A DNA stretch of 64,000 bases from Leisingera coralii (GCF_049056525.1 NZ_JBHUPT010000006.1:10321-74320); one strand, 5' to 3'. Counted from the first letter of the stretch, positions 1 to 8,818 are shown. Made by a program: numbers and translations. Notes: generated from the letters alone by a model not told the origin.

Positions 1-11
1 TGAGCCGTCAT
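1..11 (-). CDS. possible 5' end of a leftward gene (4 codons in window)
   Basis: On the minus strand an ATG at 11-9 follows a purine-rich GGGAGA (complement of 17-22) at a normal ribosome-binding distance of 5 nt. Only M-T-A and part of a codon fall in the window, so nothing can be said of the product. From 12 to 245 I see no other gene. Confidence 0.25.
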
Positions 12-245
12 CGGTGTCTCCCTGGCGATGAGGAGATCAGTATGCGCCAGGTTGCGGAAAATTCAAAACCTTGGGGGAGGAGCGGGTTCTCAGTGCGGGA
101 TCAAGGCCGCAGGCCGCCGCGCCATCGCTTGCCTCACGGCGATTGCTTGCAATCGCCTGCCCGTGCGGGCGATGACGCGGCTTAGTCGCTGCCGCCCACA
201 AACTTGTGACGTGACAGCTGCCGCGCGGTGGCTACCCTAGGGCGA

Positions 246-1061
246 ATGATCCGAGCCGTTCTTTCCGCTGCCGCCGCCCTGCTGTGGGCCTCAGCCGCCT
301 CTGCCATGGGGCCGCCGAAACCCGCTGGATGCATTGGTGCAACACCCTGCGAACTGGGGGACCGCTCCTATCATGTGATGGAGCCGGAGGGCTGGGACGG
401 GGTTTCGCCCTTGCCGGTGCTGCTGCATTTCCACGGCTGGTCCCGCACCGGGCGGCATGCGCAGAGGAGCAACCGGGTAGGGGCCTCGGCCAAGCGCCGC
501 GGCGTGCTGCTGGTGACGCCGAACGGACGCCGCAAGACCTGGGATTTCTGGTCGGCGGAGACAGAGGACGTGGCCTTTGCCGATGCGGTGCTGGCGGATG
601 TTGCCAGGCGCTATCCCGTTGACGGGGAACGGATCTATGTATCCGGCTACTCCTATGGCTCGGCGATGGCCTGGCGCTATGTCTGCCACAGCGGCAATGA
701 TGTGGCGGCGCTCCTGGCGGTGGCGGGCACCATTCAGCAGAGCGAGGACTGCCCGGAAGCGCCGCGCGAGGTGCGCCATGTGCATGGGCTGAAGGACACG
801 GTGATGGATTTCCCCTATGGCCCCGGCGGCGAGCGGACCTATCCGGTGGCACTGTGGCGGGCGCGGCTGGGCTGCGGCGCGGCGCGGGCGCTGGGGCAAT
901 GGCAGGTGGTGGAGTTCCTGCAACTTGAGCGCACTGTCTGGGCGGGCTGCGCCGAGGGCCGGGTGGTGCTGGACACCCATCCCGGCGGCCATTTCATCCC
1001 GCATGGCTGGATCGGGCGGCAATTGGATGAGCTTTTGAACCTCACTCCCAGCTATCCTTGA
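246..1061 (+). CDS. secreted PHB-depolymerase/feruloyl-esterase-like alpha/beta hydrolase
   Basis: A 271-residue alpha/beta hydrolase of the LpqC/poly(3-hydroxybutyrate) depolymerase-like esterase family. Residues 1-20 form a signal peptide (MIRAVLS, an alanine-rich core, cut after ASA), so the enzyme should be exported. The nucleophile elbow is G-Y-S-Y-G at 134-138 (Ser136). Asp184 (HGLKD) and His249 (PGGHF) complete a plausible triad, and HFHGW at 61-65 fits the oxyanion-hole position. I chose the ATG at 246 rather than 228 because the signal peptide begins there. The natural ester is unknown. It stands alone, 88 bp ahead of pheT on the same strand. Confidence 0.8.
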   Translation: MIRAVLSAAAALLWASAASAMGPPKPAGCIGATPCELGDRSYHVMEPEGWDGVSPLPVLLHFHGWSRTGRHAQRSNRVGASAKRRGVLLVTPNGRRKTWDFWSAETEDVAFADAVLADVARRYPVDGERIYVSGYSYGSAMAWRYVCHSGNDVAALLAVAGTIQQSEDCPEAPREVRHVHGLKDTVMDFPYGPGGERTYPVALWRARLGCGAARALGQWQVVEFLQLERTVWAGCAEGRVVLDTHPGGHFIPHGWIGRQLDELLNLTPSYP

Positions 1062-1149
1062 GGGCAGGGCGCCCGGACCCTTGAACCTTGGCGCAATCTT
1101 TGCCATTGCCTGTGGCCAACACGCATGTCTGCCAAGGGGTCCCCGACCG

Positions 1150-3546
1150 ATGAAATTCACGCTTTCCTGGCTGAAAGACCACCTCGACACCGACGCTTCG
1201 GTGGAGGAGATCACCGATGCCCTGACCGATCTGGGCCTTGAAGTCGAAGGGGTCAGCAACCCGGCCGATGCGCTGAAGGACTTTACCCTCGGCTATGTGA
1301 AACACGCCGAGAAGCACCCCGACGCCGACAAGCTGCGGGTCTGCAAGGTGGACACCGACGAGGGTGAGCTGCAGATCATCTGCGGCGCGCCGAACGCGCG
1401 CGAAGGCATCACCGTGGTGGTCTGCAAGCCGGGCATGTATATCCCCGGCCTCGACATCACCATCGGCGTCGGCAAGATCCGCGGCGTCGAGAGCTTCGGC
1501 ATGATGGCCTCCGAGCGCGAGCTGGAGCTGTCGGAGGAGCATGACGGCATCATCGAGCTGCCCTCCGGCGAGGTCGGCGACAAGTTTGTGGACTGGCTGG
1601 CGGAAAACGATCCGGCCAAGGTCGATCCGGTGATCGAGGTTGCCATCACTCCGAACCGCCCCGACGCGCTGGGCGTCTATGGCATTGCCCGCGATCTGGC
1701 GGCGCGCGGCCTGGGCACCCTGAAAACCCGCGCGTTCGAGGCGATCCCGGGCGATTTCGACAGCCCGATCAAGGTCACCATCGACGAGGACACCCTGGAC
1801 GGCTGCCCGCTGTTTGCCGGCCGCCTGATCAAGGGCGTCAAGAACGGACCCAGCCCGCAGTGGCTACAGGACCGGCTGAAGGCCATTGGCCTGCGCCCGA
1901 TCTCCGCCCTCGTGGATGTGACCAACTTCTTCACCTTCGACCAGAACCGGCCGCTGCATGTGTTCGACGCGGCCAAGGTGCAGGGCAGCCTGCGGGTGCA
2001 CCGTGCCCAGGGCGGCGAGACGCTGGTGGCGCTGGATGAGAAGGAATACACCCTTGGCGCAGGCCACATGGTGATCTCCGACGAGAAGGGTGTGGAGAGC
2101 ATCGGCGGCATCATGGGCGGTGAGGAAACCGGTTGCACCGAGGAAACCGTGGACGTGTTCCTAGAGAGCGCCTTCTGGGATCACGTACAGATCGCGATGG
2201 CTGGCCGGGCGCTCAAGATCAACTCCGACGCGCGCTACCGCTTTGAGCGCGGCGTGGATCCGGAATACACCATCGAGGGGCTGCACCGTGCCACCCAGAT
2301 GATCCTGGATATCTGCGGCGGCGAGCCGTCAGAGGTGGTGATTGCGGGCGATGTGCCGGATCACTCGCGCGCCTACAAGCTGGACTCCAACCGGGTGCAG
2401 TCGCTGGTGGGGATGGAGATCCCCGAAAGCGATCAGCGCCAGACCCTGACCCGCCTCGGCTTCCGCCTGGAGGGCAACATGGCGCATGTGCCCAGCTGGC
2501 GCCCGGATGTGCAGGGCGAGGCCGACTTGGTGGAAGAGGTCGCCCGTATCGCCTCGCTGACCAAGCTGCAGGGCAAGCCGCTGCCGCGGCTGACCGACGG
2601 CATCCCGAAGCCGGTGATGACGCCGCAGCAGCGCCGCCAGCAGATGGCGCGCCGCACCTGCGCCAGCCTCGGCTACAATGAAATCGTCAGCTACAGCTTC
2701 ATCGACAAGGCCTCGGCTGCGCTGTTCGGCGGCGGCGATGATGCCACCATGCTGGCCAACCCGATCTCCTCCGAGATGTCGCACATGCGCCCGGACCTGC
2801 TGGCGGGCCTGCTGCAGGCCGCGGCCCGCAACCAGGCGCGCGGCTACATGGATCTGGCGCTGTTCGAGGCAGGCCCTGCCTTCACCGGCGGCGAGCCGGG
2901 CGAGCAGGTCACCCAGATCGCGGGCCTCCTGGTGGGCCGTACCGGGCCCAAGGACGTGCATGGCGCCTCGCGCGCGGTGGATCTGTATGACGCCAAGGCC
3001 GATGCCGAGGCGGTGCTGGCTGCCATCGGCGCGCCGGCCAAGGTGCAGATCCTGCGCGGCGGCGATGCCTGGTGGCACCCGGGCCGCCATGGCCGCATTT
3101 GCTTGGGCCCGAAAAAGACCCTAGGCGTCTTTGGCGAGCTGCATCCGAAGGTGCTGAAGCAGATGGGCATCAAGGGCGCCGCAGTCGCCTTTACTCTCTG
3201 GCCGGAGGAAATTCCGCTGCCGCGCAAATCCTCGGCGACCCGCCCGGCGCTGGCAATCAGCGACCTGCAGGCGGTGGAGCGGGACTTTGCCTTTGTGGTC
3301 GATGCGGATGTCGAGGCGCTGACGCTGGTCAACGCCGCTGCCGGCGCCGACAAGGCGCTGATCGAGGATGTGCGCGTCTTCGACGAGTTCATCGGCGGCT
3401 CCCTGGGTGAAGGCAAGAAGTCGCTGGCGATCACCGTGCGGCTGCAGCCAACGGACAAGACGCTGAAGGAAAAGGACATCGAGGCGGTGAGCGACAAGAT
3501 CATCGCCAAGGTGACCAAGGCCACCGGCGGCACCCTGCGGGGATAA
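1150..3546 (+). CDS. pheT: phenylalanine--tRNA ligase beta subunit
   Basis: A 798-residue beta chain of the alpha2beta2 phenylalanyl-tRNA synthetase, which charges tRNA-Phe in the cytoplasm together with PheS. It begins MKFTLSWLKDHLDT, typical of PheT. An EMAP/tRNA-binding domain follows at about 40-150 (DADKLRVCKV, ICGAPNAREG), then the B3/B4 editing region, B5, the catalytic-like core and a C-terminal ferredoxin-fold anticodon-binding domain (ERDFAFVVD, then SLAITVRLQ). Length matches the family. The ATG at 1150 is preferred over in-frame 1081, which would add a non-conserved leader. pheS is not adjacent: the upstream gene is an esterase. A triple-hairpin element follows the stop codon. Confidence 0.97.
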   Translation: MKFTLSWLKDHLDTDASVEEITDALTDLGLEVEGVSNPADALKDFTLGYVKHAEKHPDADKLRVCKVDTDEGELQIICGAPNAREGITVVVCKPGMYIPGLDITIGVGKIRGVESFGMMASERELELSEEHDGIIELPSGEVGDKFVDWLAENDPAKVDPVIEVAITPNRPDALGVYGIARDLAARGLGTLKTRAFEAIPGDFDSPIKVTIDEDTLDGCPLFAGRLIKGVKNGPSPQWLQDRLKAIGLRPISALVDVTNFFTFDQNRPLHVFDAAKVQGSLRVHRAQGGETLVALDEKEYTLGAGHMVISDEKGVESIGGIMGGEETGCTEETVDVFLESAFWDHVQIAMAGRALKINSDARYRFERGVDPEYTIEGLHRATQMILDICGGEPSEVVIAGDVPDHSRAYKLDSNRVQSLVGMEIPESDQRQTLTRLGFRLEGNMAHVPSWRPDVQGEADLVEEVARIASLTKLQGKPLPRLTDGIPKPVMTPQQRRQQMARRTCASLGYNEIVSYSFIDKASAALFGGGDDATMLANPISSEMSHMRPDLLAGLLQAAARNQARGYMDLALFEAGPAFTGGEPGEQVTQIAGLLVGRTGPKDVHGASRAVDLYDAKADAEAVLAAIGAPAKVQILRGGDAWWHPGRHGRICLGPKKTLGVFGELHPKVLKQMGIKGAAVAFTLWPEEIPLPRKSSATRPALAISDLQAVERDFAFVVDADVEALTLVNAAAGADKALIEDVRVFDEFIGGSLGEGKKSLAITVRLQPTDKTLKEKDIEAVSDKIIAKVTKATGGTLRG

Positions 3547-3554
3547 CGCCGGGC

Positions 3555-3628
3555 CCAAGACTTTTTTGAAAAGTCTTGGCAAAAGTTTTCGGAAAACTTT
3601 TGGGCAGCGCACCCGCCGGGGCGCTGCC
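3555..3628. repeat. triple-hairpin intergenic element, copy 1 (bidirectional terminator-like)
   Basis: Three consecutive stem-loops with no gap. The first is CCAAGACTTTT/AAAAGTCTTGG with a 3-nt loop (3555-3579). The second is CAAAAGTTTT/AAAACTTTTG with a 3-nt loop (3580-3602). The third is GGCAGCGC/GCGCTGCC with a 10-nt loop (3603-3628). The element lies between the convergent 3' ends of pheT and the LysR gene. Architecturally equivalent elements with different stem sequences lie at 27126-27201 and 37946-38017. Confidence 0.8.
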
Positions 3629-3637
3629 TTTTCCGTT

Positions 3638-4516
3638 TCACCTGGCGGCGAAGAACTCTGCCAGCAGGTCGAACACCAGCCGGATCCGGCGGCTGGTGTG
3701 CAGCTCCCGGTGGGTGGTGAGCCAGACCGGGAAGGTGATCGCATCGCTGCCGGGCAGCAAGCGCTCCACCTCCGGCGCGGCGGCGGCAACTTCGTCCGAC
3801 ATCGGGGAGATGCCGAACCCCTGCCGGACCAGCTCCCAGGCCACCAGGCCGCTGTTGGAGCCGATGCGGAAATTCTCCGCGGTGACGGGGATTCCCATCG
3901 GATTGAGATAGCCGATCATGCGCTCCGTATCGCCGAAACCGACGAAATCATGGGCCGCCAGTTCCGCGAAGGACGCTGGCCGGCCGCGCCGGTTCAGATA
4001 GCTTTTGGCAGCATAGAAATGCCCTGTGGCTTCCTGCACCAGCCGGGCGATCAGCTCTGGCTGATCGGGGCGGACGTGGCGGATGGCAATGTCCGCCTCG
4101 CGCCGCATCAGGTCACGGATATCGTTCGCGGCCACCACGTCGATGGTGAGCTTCGGCGCCCGCTGGCGCAGCTGCTGCAGCACCGGCGGCAGCACATGCG
4201 CCGACATCACATCCGAGGCGGTGATCCGTACCGTGCCCTCGATGGACTGAGCCTGGCCGGTGGCGGCCAGGGCAAGCCCGTTTGCGGCCTCCCCCATCCT
4301 GCGGCTGTGGGACAGCAGCTCATGTCCCGCACCTGTCAGCGCCAGGGCGCGGCCAAGGCGTTCAAACAGCAGCACGCCCAGTTCCGCTTCCAGCGCCGCC
4401 ACTTGGCGCGACAGCGTCGGCTGGGTCAGGCCCAGACGGCGGGCGGCGGCCGACAGCGAGCCGGTCTCGGCCGTGGCCAGAAAGGCGCGGATATGGTTCC
4501 AGTCGGGGTTTTCCAT
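3638..4516 (-). CDS. LysR-family transcriptional regulator
   Basis: A 292-residue LysR-type regulator. The N-terminal winged helix-turn-helix (about residues 6-65; SLSAAARRLGLTQPTLSRQV) is followed by a type-2 periplasmic-binding-like effector domain to the end. It is divergent from the methyltransferase gene at 4604 with an 87-bp gap, the usual arrangement for a LysR gene and its target, so the methyltransferase may be regulated by it. I see no clear T-N11-A palindrome in the gap. The ligand cannot be predicted. The 3' end converges on pheT across a triple-hairpin element. Confidence 0.9.
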   Translation of the reverse strand: MENPDWNHIRAFLATAETGSLSAAARRLGLTQPTLSRQVAALEAELGVLLFERLGRALALTGAGHELLSHSRRMGEAANGLALAATGQAQSIEGTVRITASDVMSAHVLPPVLQQLRQRAPKLTIDVVAANDIRDLMRREADIAIRHVRPDQPELIARLVQEATGHFYAAKSYLNRRGRPASFAELAAHDFVGFGDTERMIGYLNPMGIPVTAENFRIGSNSGLVAWELVRQGFGISPMSDEVAAAAPEVERLLPGSDAITFPVWLTTHRELHTSRRIRLVFDLLAEFFAAR

Positions 4517-4603
4517 GCAAATATGTATAACGGCCTTGCGGATTTCGGCAATTCATCTGTGGTTCCTGCATGGGTAGGCTCAACGCAAGCAAGGAGAGCC
4601 ACC

Positions 4604-5239
4604 ATGACAGCCGATGCCCGTTTCTGGGACAGGATTGCCCCGAAATACGCCGAGTCCCCGATCCGGGACATGGACGCCTACCGCTACACGCTGGAGCGCA
4701 CCCGGTCTTACCTTAGAGACAGCGACAGGGTGCTGGAGCTGGGCTGCGGCACCGGCTCCACCGCCATCGCGCTGGCGCGCAATGCGGCGCAGATCACTGC
4801 CACCGACCTGTCGGAAGGAATGCTGAAAGTGGGGCAGGAGCGGGCCTGGAACGCGGCAGCTTCCAACGTCGACTTCCAGTGCTGCGGCGTGCTGGAGGCG
4901 CCGGCGGGGCCGTTTGATGCGGTGATGGCCTTCAACCTGCTGCATCTGCTGCCGGATCTGGAGGCGGCGCTGGCCTCGATCGCGGCCAAGCTGCCCAAAG
5001 GCGGGCTGTTCATCTCCAAGACCCCCTGCCTGGGCGAGGCGCGGGGATCCTGGAAATACTGGATGTACACCGTGGCCATCCCGCTGCTGCGGCTGGCGGG
5101 CAAGGCGCCCAGCTATGTGGACTTCATGGATATCCGCAAGCTTGAGGCCGCGGTGCAGCGCGCAGGCTTTGAAATCATCGAAACCGGCAATTACCCGGCG
5201 GATACGCCCGGGCGCTATCTGGTGGCCCGGCGCAGCTGA
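4604..5239 (+). CDS. class I SAM-dependent methyltransferase
   Basis: A 211-residue class I S-adenosylmethionine methyltransferase. Motif I is VLELGCGTGSTA (about residues 43-54). The acidic ribose-binding position is in ATDLSEGML, and motif IV is FDAVMAFNLLHLLPD. The substrate is unknown; the compact, Methyltransf_11-like domain suggests a small molecule or lipid. The ATG at 4604 follows an AAGGAGAG ribosome-binding site. The open frame continues far upstream, but that part is antisense to the LysR gene and has no methyltransferase homology. It is divergently paired with the LysR gene. Confidence 0.88.
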   Translation: MTADARFWDRIAPKYAESPIRDMDAYRYTLERTRSYLRDSDRVLELGCGTGSTAIALARNAAQITATDLSEGMLKVGQERAWNAAASNVDFQCCGVLEAPAGPFDAVMAFNLLHLLPDLEAALASIAAKLPKGGLFISKTPCLGEARGSWKYWMYTVAIPLLRLAGKAPSYVDFMDIRKLEAAVQRAGFEIIETGNYPADTPGRYLVARRS

Positions 5240-5288
5240 GGCTTTGCCTTTCGCCGCGGCGCGCTAGGTTACGGGGTGGAGGCCCCGA

Positions 5289-5951
5289 ATGTTTGAGGAC
5301 CGGATATCCGCCGGGCTTCAGCTGGCCGAGAAACTGGCTGAACTGCCGATGAAGGATCCCGTGGTGCTGGCGCTGCCGCGGGGCGGTGTCCCTGTGGCGC
5401 TGCCCATAGCGCAGAAACTGCACGCTCCGCTGGACCTGATCCTGATCCGCAAGATCGGCATGCCCTCCAACCCGGAGCTGGCCGCGGGTGCCCTGGCTGA
5501 GGGCAGCAATCCCATATTCAACGGTGCCCTGCTGCAGGCCTCAGGCATGAAGCCGGAGGATTTCGCGTCTCAGGTTGCCCAGGCGCGGGAGGAAAACGCC
5601 GCCCGCCGCGCCAGCTATTTGCAGGGCCGCGACCCGGTGGAGCTGGAAGGGCGCACAGTGATTGTGGTGGATGACGGTATCGCCACCGGTGCCACCTTCA
5701 TGGCAGCGCATTTCTGGCTCAAGGAACGTAAGCCTGCAGAGGTGATCCTGGCGGTGCCGGTGGCGCCGCCGGAAGCGGTGGACGAACTGCGCCCGCTGGT
5801 GGATACTGTGATCTGCCTGCTGAGCCCCAGGGACTTCTGGGCGGTCGGCGCGCATTACAGGGATTTTACGCAAACCAGCGATGACGAGGTCACGGCCGCC
5901 CTGGCCGCGGCCCCGCAGGCTGGCGCAGGAAAGGACACTAAGTGGCATTGA
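5289..5951 (+). CDS. phosphoribosyltransferase family protein
   Basis: A 220-residue type I phosphoribosyltransferase (Pribosyltran domain). The PRPP-binding loop is VIVVDDGIATGAT at about 120-132, and the N-terminal LALPRGGVPVALPIA segment is typical of stand-alone PRTases of unknown base specificity. Such proteins may transfer ribose-5-phosphate to or from a purine, pyrimidine or other base. The 3' end overlaps the next gene by 10 bp, and that gene overlaps the following GNAT gene, so the three form one translationally coupled unit. Confidence 0.85.
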   Translation: MFEDRISAGLQLAEKLAELPMKDPVVLALPRGGVPVALPIAQKLHAPLDLILIRKIGMPSNPELAAGALAEGSNPIFNGALLQASGMKPEDFASQVAQAREENAARRASYLQGRDPVELEGRTVIVVDDGIATGATFMAAHFWLKERKPAEVILAVPVAPPEAVDELRPLVDTVICLLSPRDFWAVGAHYRDFTQTSDDEVTAALAAAPQAGAGKDTKWH

Positions 5952-6391
5952 AGGTTTACCTCTCGGGTGAGATTCACACCGACTGGCGGGAACAGATCAT
6001 CGACGGCGCACAGGGGCTGGAGGTGAGTTTCAACGCACCGGTCACCGATCACGACGCCAGCGACGATTGCGGCGTGGCCATTCTCGGCACTGAGGAAAAC
6101 AAGTACTGGCACGACCACAAGGGCGCGATGGTGAATGCGATCCGCACCCGCAAGGGGATCGCGGACGCCGATGTGGTCGTCGTGCGCTTTGGCGACAAGT
6201 ACAAGCAGTGGAATGCGGCCTTTGACGCGGGCTATGCCGCTGCCCTTGGCAAATCACTCATCGTGCTGAGCCCGCCGGAGCATCAGCACGCCCTGAAGGA
6301 GGTCCATGCGGCGGCGCTGGCGGTGGCAGAGGAGCCGCGCCAGGTGGTCGAAATCCTGCGCTATGTGCTGACCGGCAAGCTGCCTGGATGA
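5942..6391 (+). CDS. YtoQ family protein
   Basis: A 149-residue YtoQ-family protein, related by fold to nucleoside 2-deoxyribosyltransferases. Family-typical segments are KVYLSGEIHTDWREQI at the N terminus, NAPVTDHDASDDCG, and GTEENKYWHDHKGA. The start is GTG at 5942, overlapping the preceding phosphoribosyltransferase gene by 10 bp; no ATG lies at the expected N terminus. The catalytic activity of the family is not established. Pairing with a PRTase suggests handling of a nucleoside or nucleotide (inference). Cytoplasmic, with no membrane segment. Confidence 0.87.
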   Translation: MALKVYLSGEIHTDWREQIIDGAQGLEVSFNAPVTDHDASDDCGVAILGTEENKYWHDHKGAMVNAIRTRKGIADADVVVVRFGDKYKQWNAAFDAGYAAALGKSLIVLSPPEHQHALKEVHAAALAVAEEPRQVVEILRYVLTGKLPG

Positions 6392-6918
6392 CGTTTCCGG
6401 TTCTGGAGACGGAACGGCTGGTCCTGCGCCCGCATGGGGTGCAGGATTTTGCCGCAGTGGCGGCGCTGTGGGCGGAGCCGGAGGTGGTGCGCTGTATCTC
6501 CGGCAAGCCCTCCACGCCGGAGGAAAGCTGGACGCGGCTGTTGCGCTGCATCGGTCACTGGCAGGCGCTGGGCTTTGGCTATTGGGCGGTGACCCTGCGC
6601 GGCAGCGGACGGTTTATCGGCGAAGTGGGCTTTGCCGACTACCGGCGCGAGATGCAGCCGCCGCTGGACGGTGTTCCGGAAGCGGGCTGGGTGCTGGCAC
6701 CGGAGGTGCATGGACAGGGGCTCGCAACCGAAGCGGTGGGCCGCATTCATCAATGGGCGGCGGAGGCGACGGACTGGGCGGAAACCGCTTGCATCTTTGA
6801 TCCTTCTCACACGGTGTCGCAGAAGGTGGCGCGCAAGCTGGGCTATGCGCCCGCAGGCGAAGCGCTATACAAGGGCAATCCAACGCTGGTCATGAAACGG
6901 CCGGTGTTCCGGGGCTGA
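6388..6918 (+). CDS. GNAT family N-acetyltransferase (RimJ/RimL type)
   Basis: A 176-residue acetyltransferase of the Acetyltransf_3 (RimJ/RimL) type. It begins with the usual LETERLVLRPHGVQDF strand-helix, and the acetyl-CoA pyrophosphate-binding region is VLAPEVHGQGLATEAV (about 104-119). The ATG overlaps the ytoQ stop codon (ATGA), so the two are coupled. The substrate is unknown: an amino group on a small molecule, nucleoside or protein N terminus are all possible. A GC-rich mosaic repeat follows. Confidence 0.87.
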   Translation: MTFPVLETERLVLRPHGVQDFAAVAALWAEPEVVRCISGKPSTPEESWTRLLRCIGHWQALGFGYWAVTLRGSGRFIGEVGFADYRREMQPPLDGVPEAGWVLAPEVHGQGLATEAVGRIHQWAAEATDWAETACIFDPSHTVSQKVARKLGYAPAGEALYKGNPTLVMKRPVFRG

Positions 6919-6920
6919 GC

Positions 6921-7020
6921 CGGGGCGCTCCCCCCCTGAAGGCGCTTCCAGGGGAATCGCATTGCAGCGTTGGGCGTGGCGCCGCGCGGTGCGCGGCGGC
7001 GGCACGGTCCGTCCCGCGGC
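6921..7020 (-). repeat. GC-rich mosaic intergenic repeat, copy A (reverse orientation)
   Basis: Read on the minus strand, the segment contains GCGCGGCGCCACGCCCAACG, a GGCGCTT-type centre and GGGGGAGCGCC at the end. This matches the 3' half of the copies at 7734-7790 and 49310-49449. It fills most of the gap between the GNAT gene and the next hypothetical gene; I see no coding potential in it. Confidence 0.6.
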
Positions 7021-7157
7021 GCCTGGAACTTATGCCGACTTTGCATTTTTGCGATCGTTCAACGCTTCGTTAAGCGCAGCAGCCTAGGCTGGGGCTGAAG
7101 ACACGAAACAGCTGACAAGGCAGCTGCCCTCTTATGCGGGCGGTGCCGGGAATTGCC

Positions 7158-7694
7158 ATGAAGAACCGTCGCAGACCTGCTTCGCAAATCACCCCGCAGA
7201 TCGAGGACGCGGGCCTGTTCAAGCGCGAGGTGCGCGACGTGCCGGTGGAGCTGGTGCCGGTGTTCAGCCGCAACAACCGCCGCGATCTGGTGGTCAAGGG
7301 GATCGTCAGGCCGGATACCGAAATCGAGGTTGTTTTCGCCGGGCGCCGGATGCGCGAGGCGGGGCCTCTGGTGGAGCGGATGAAGAAACTGCGGGCACAG
7401 GGGGTGCGGTCGGCGGAGAACGGGCACGAGGCAATGCTGCAGATCCGGCGGCTGCGGCTGCCGGTTCAGGTGCGCGGTGCCTGGCGCTTGCGGTTTGAGC
7501 CGGATGCCTCCGGCTGGGAGGTGAAGAGCTACCAGCTGCTGGCCGCGCAATGGGCCTTTACCGATCTGGACGGCAGCACCGTCGTCTGCGGCTGGCCGCC
7601 CGAGGAGCCGCAGGACAGGATGCTGGAGCGCGCCCGTGCGGCGCGCGCCCGCCAGGCCGCGGCCTGTGCCGCCCAGGCCGCCCGGGCGCGCTGA
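7158..7694 (+). CDS. hypothetical protein with basic, alanine/arginine-rich C-terminus
   Basis: A 178-residue protein (186 if the upstream in-frame ATG at 7134 is used; neither start has a strong ribosome-binding site). I do not recognise a family. It is arginine-rich throughout, has no signal peptide or transmembrane segment, and ends in an Ala/Arg-rich helical tail (about the last 30 residues). Codon use resembles the neighbours, so it is probably a real gene. It is a single gene between two repeat copies and converges on the MscS gene. Confidence 0.6.
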   Translation: MKNRRRPASQITPQIEDAGLFKREVRDVPVELVPVFSRNNRRDLVVKGIVRPDTEIEVVFAGRRMREAGPLVERMKKLRAQGVRSAENGHEAMLQIRRLRLPVQVRGAWRLRFEPDASGWEVKSYQLLAAQWAFTDLDGSTVVCGWPPEEPQDRMLERARAARARQAAACAAQAARAR

Positions 7695-7733
7695 TCCAGC
7701 AGGCGCAGCAACGCAGAACACCCCGCCGCAGGC

Positions 7734-7790
7734 GGGGCGCCGGGCCCAACGGGATGAGGCCCGTCAGGGCCGAAGACGGGCGGGAGCGCC
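7734..7790 (+). repeat. GC-rich mosaic intergenic repeat, copy B (3' half)
   Basis: Contains GGGCCCAACGGGATGAGGCC, then GACGGGCGGGAGCGCC, matching the 3' half of the copy at 49310-49449 with small differences. It lies between the convergent stops of the hypothetical gene and the mscS gene and may serve as their terminator. Confidence 0.65.
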
Positions 7791-8597
7791 TCAAGCTTCC
7801 TTTCTGACTTCCACCGTATGCGGGTAGGGGATCGAGATGCCCTTGGCGTCAAAGGCCTCCTTCACGCCCTGCATCAGGGCAAACTTCAGCTCCCAGTAAT
7901 CCTCGGCCTTGCACCAGACCCTTGCGGTCAGATCGACTGAGCTGTCGCCCAGATTGGTGACCCGGACCCAGGGAGCGGGGTCCTGCAGCACCCGGGTGTC
8001 GGCGGTTGCCAGCTCCAGGATGACCGCCTTGGCCTCCTCGGCACTGTCGCCGTAGTCGATGCCGAAGACCAGGTCGGCGCGGCGGGTGGGGTGATGCGAG
8101 AAGTTGGTGATGATCGCGCCCCAGGCCTGGCCGTTGGGAATGATGATCTGCACGTTGTCCGGCGTGGCCAGCTCGGTCACGAACAGGTTCAGGTCCTTCA
8201 CGGTGCCCGCGGTGCCGCCGATATCGACATACTGGCCGATCTTGTAGGGGCGGAACAGGATCAGCATGAAACCCGCGGCCAGGTCGCTGAGCGTGCCCTG
8301 CAGCGCCAGGCCGGTGGCCAGGGTGGCGGCGCCCAGCATGGCGACCAGGCTGGTGGCCTCGATGCCGAAGATGTTGAGGATGGCGACCAGCACCACCAGG
8401 AGCAGCACCCAGCGCACCGCGCTGGCGGCGAAGTTGCCCAGCGTCGGGTCGATTCGCGGCGTGCTGTTGATCCGCCGCCGCACCGCGCTGCTGATCCAGC
8501 CGGTGGCGATCCAGCCGAGGATCAGCACCACCAGCGCCTTGGCGCCGCTCACCGCCAGAGGCCAGTAGGCCCCGGCCTGCTCCATCATCTGTTCCAT
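7791..8597 (-). CDS. small-conductance mechanosensitive ion channel (MscS)
   Basis: A 268-residue MscS-family channel of minimal size. Transmembrane helices lie at about 10-32 and 55-80. The pore-lining TM3 (ATLATGLALQGTLSDLAAGFMLI) has the glycine/alanine pattern, followed by FRPYKIGQYVDIGGTAGTV, the start of the cytoplasmic beta domain. It should open under hypo-osmotic membrane tension to release solutes from the inner membrane. The ATG giving MEQMMEQ is chosen, with GGGAC upstream; the longer frame to 8702 is arginine-rich and unlike the family. Confidence 0.92.
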   Translation of the reverse strand: MEQMMEQAGAYWPLAVSGAKALVVLILGWIATGWISSAVRRRINSTPRIDPTLGNFAASAVRWVLLLVVLVAILNIFGIEATSLVAMLGAATLATGLALQGTLSDLAAGFMLILFRPYKIGQYVDIGGTAGTVKDLNLFVTELATPDNVQIIIPNGQAWGAIITNFSHHPTRRADLVFGIDYGDSAEEAKAVILELATADTRVLQDPAPWVRVTNLGDSSVDLTARVWCKAEDYWELKFALMQGVKEAFDAKGISIPYPHTVEVRKEA

Positions 8598-8818
8598 GTC
8601 CGCTGTCCCTTCGCGCGTTCTTTTTCTGCGCCGGACTGTCGTGGAAGCGGCAGGCTGTGGCAAGAGCGCGCAGCGGGGAAAGATTCGGCGGGGAGGGCTC
8701 AACCTGCGGCTGCTCTGGCGTGCGGGGCGGTGCTGCGTTTGCGCTGCTTATGCGGCAATAGCTGGTGGTAAGGGCAGCTTTGCGCAGGTTGCGGAATTTG
8801 CAAAGTGCGGGCCGCAAG

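Noticed and set aside
1081..1149. N-terminal extension of pheT
   Set aside because: The added 23 residues do not match PheT N termini, which begin at the MKFTLSWLK start.
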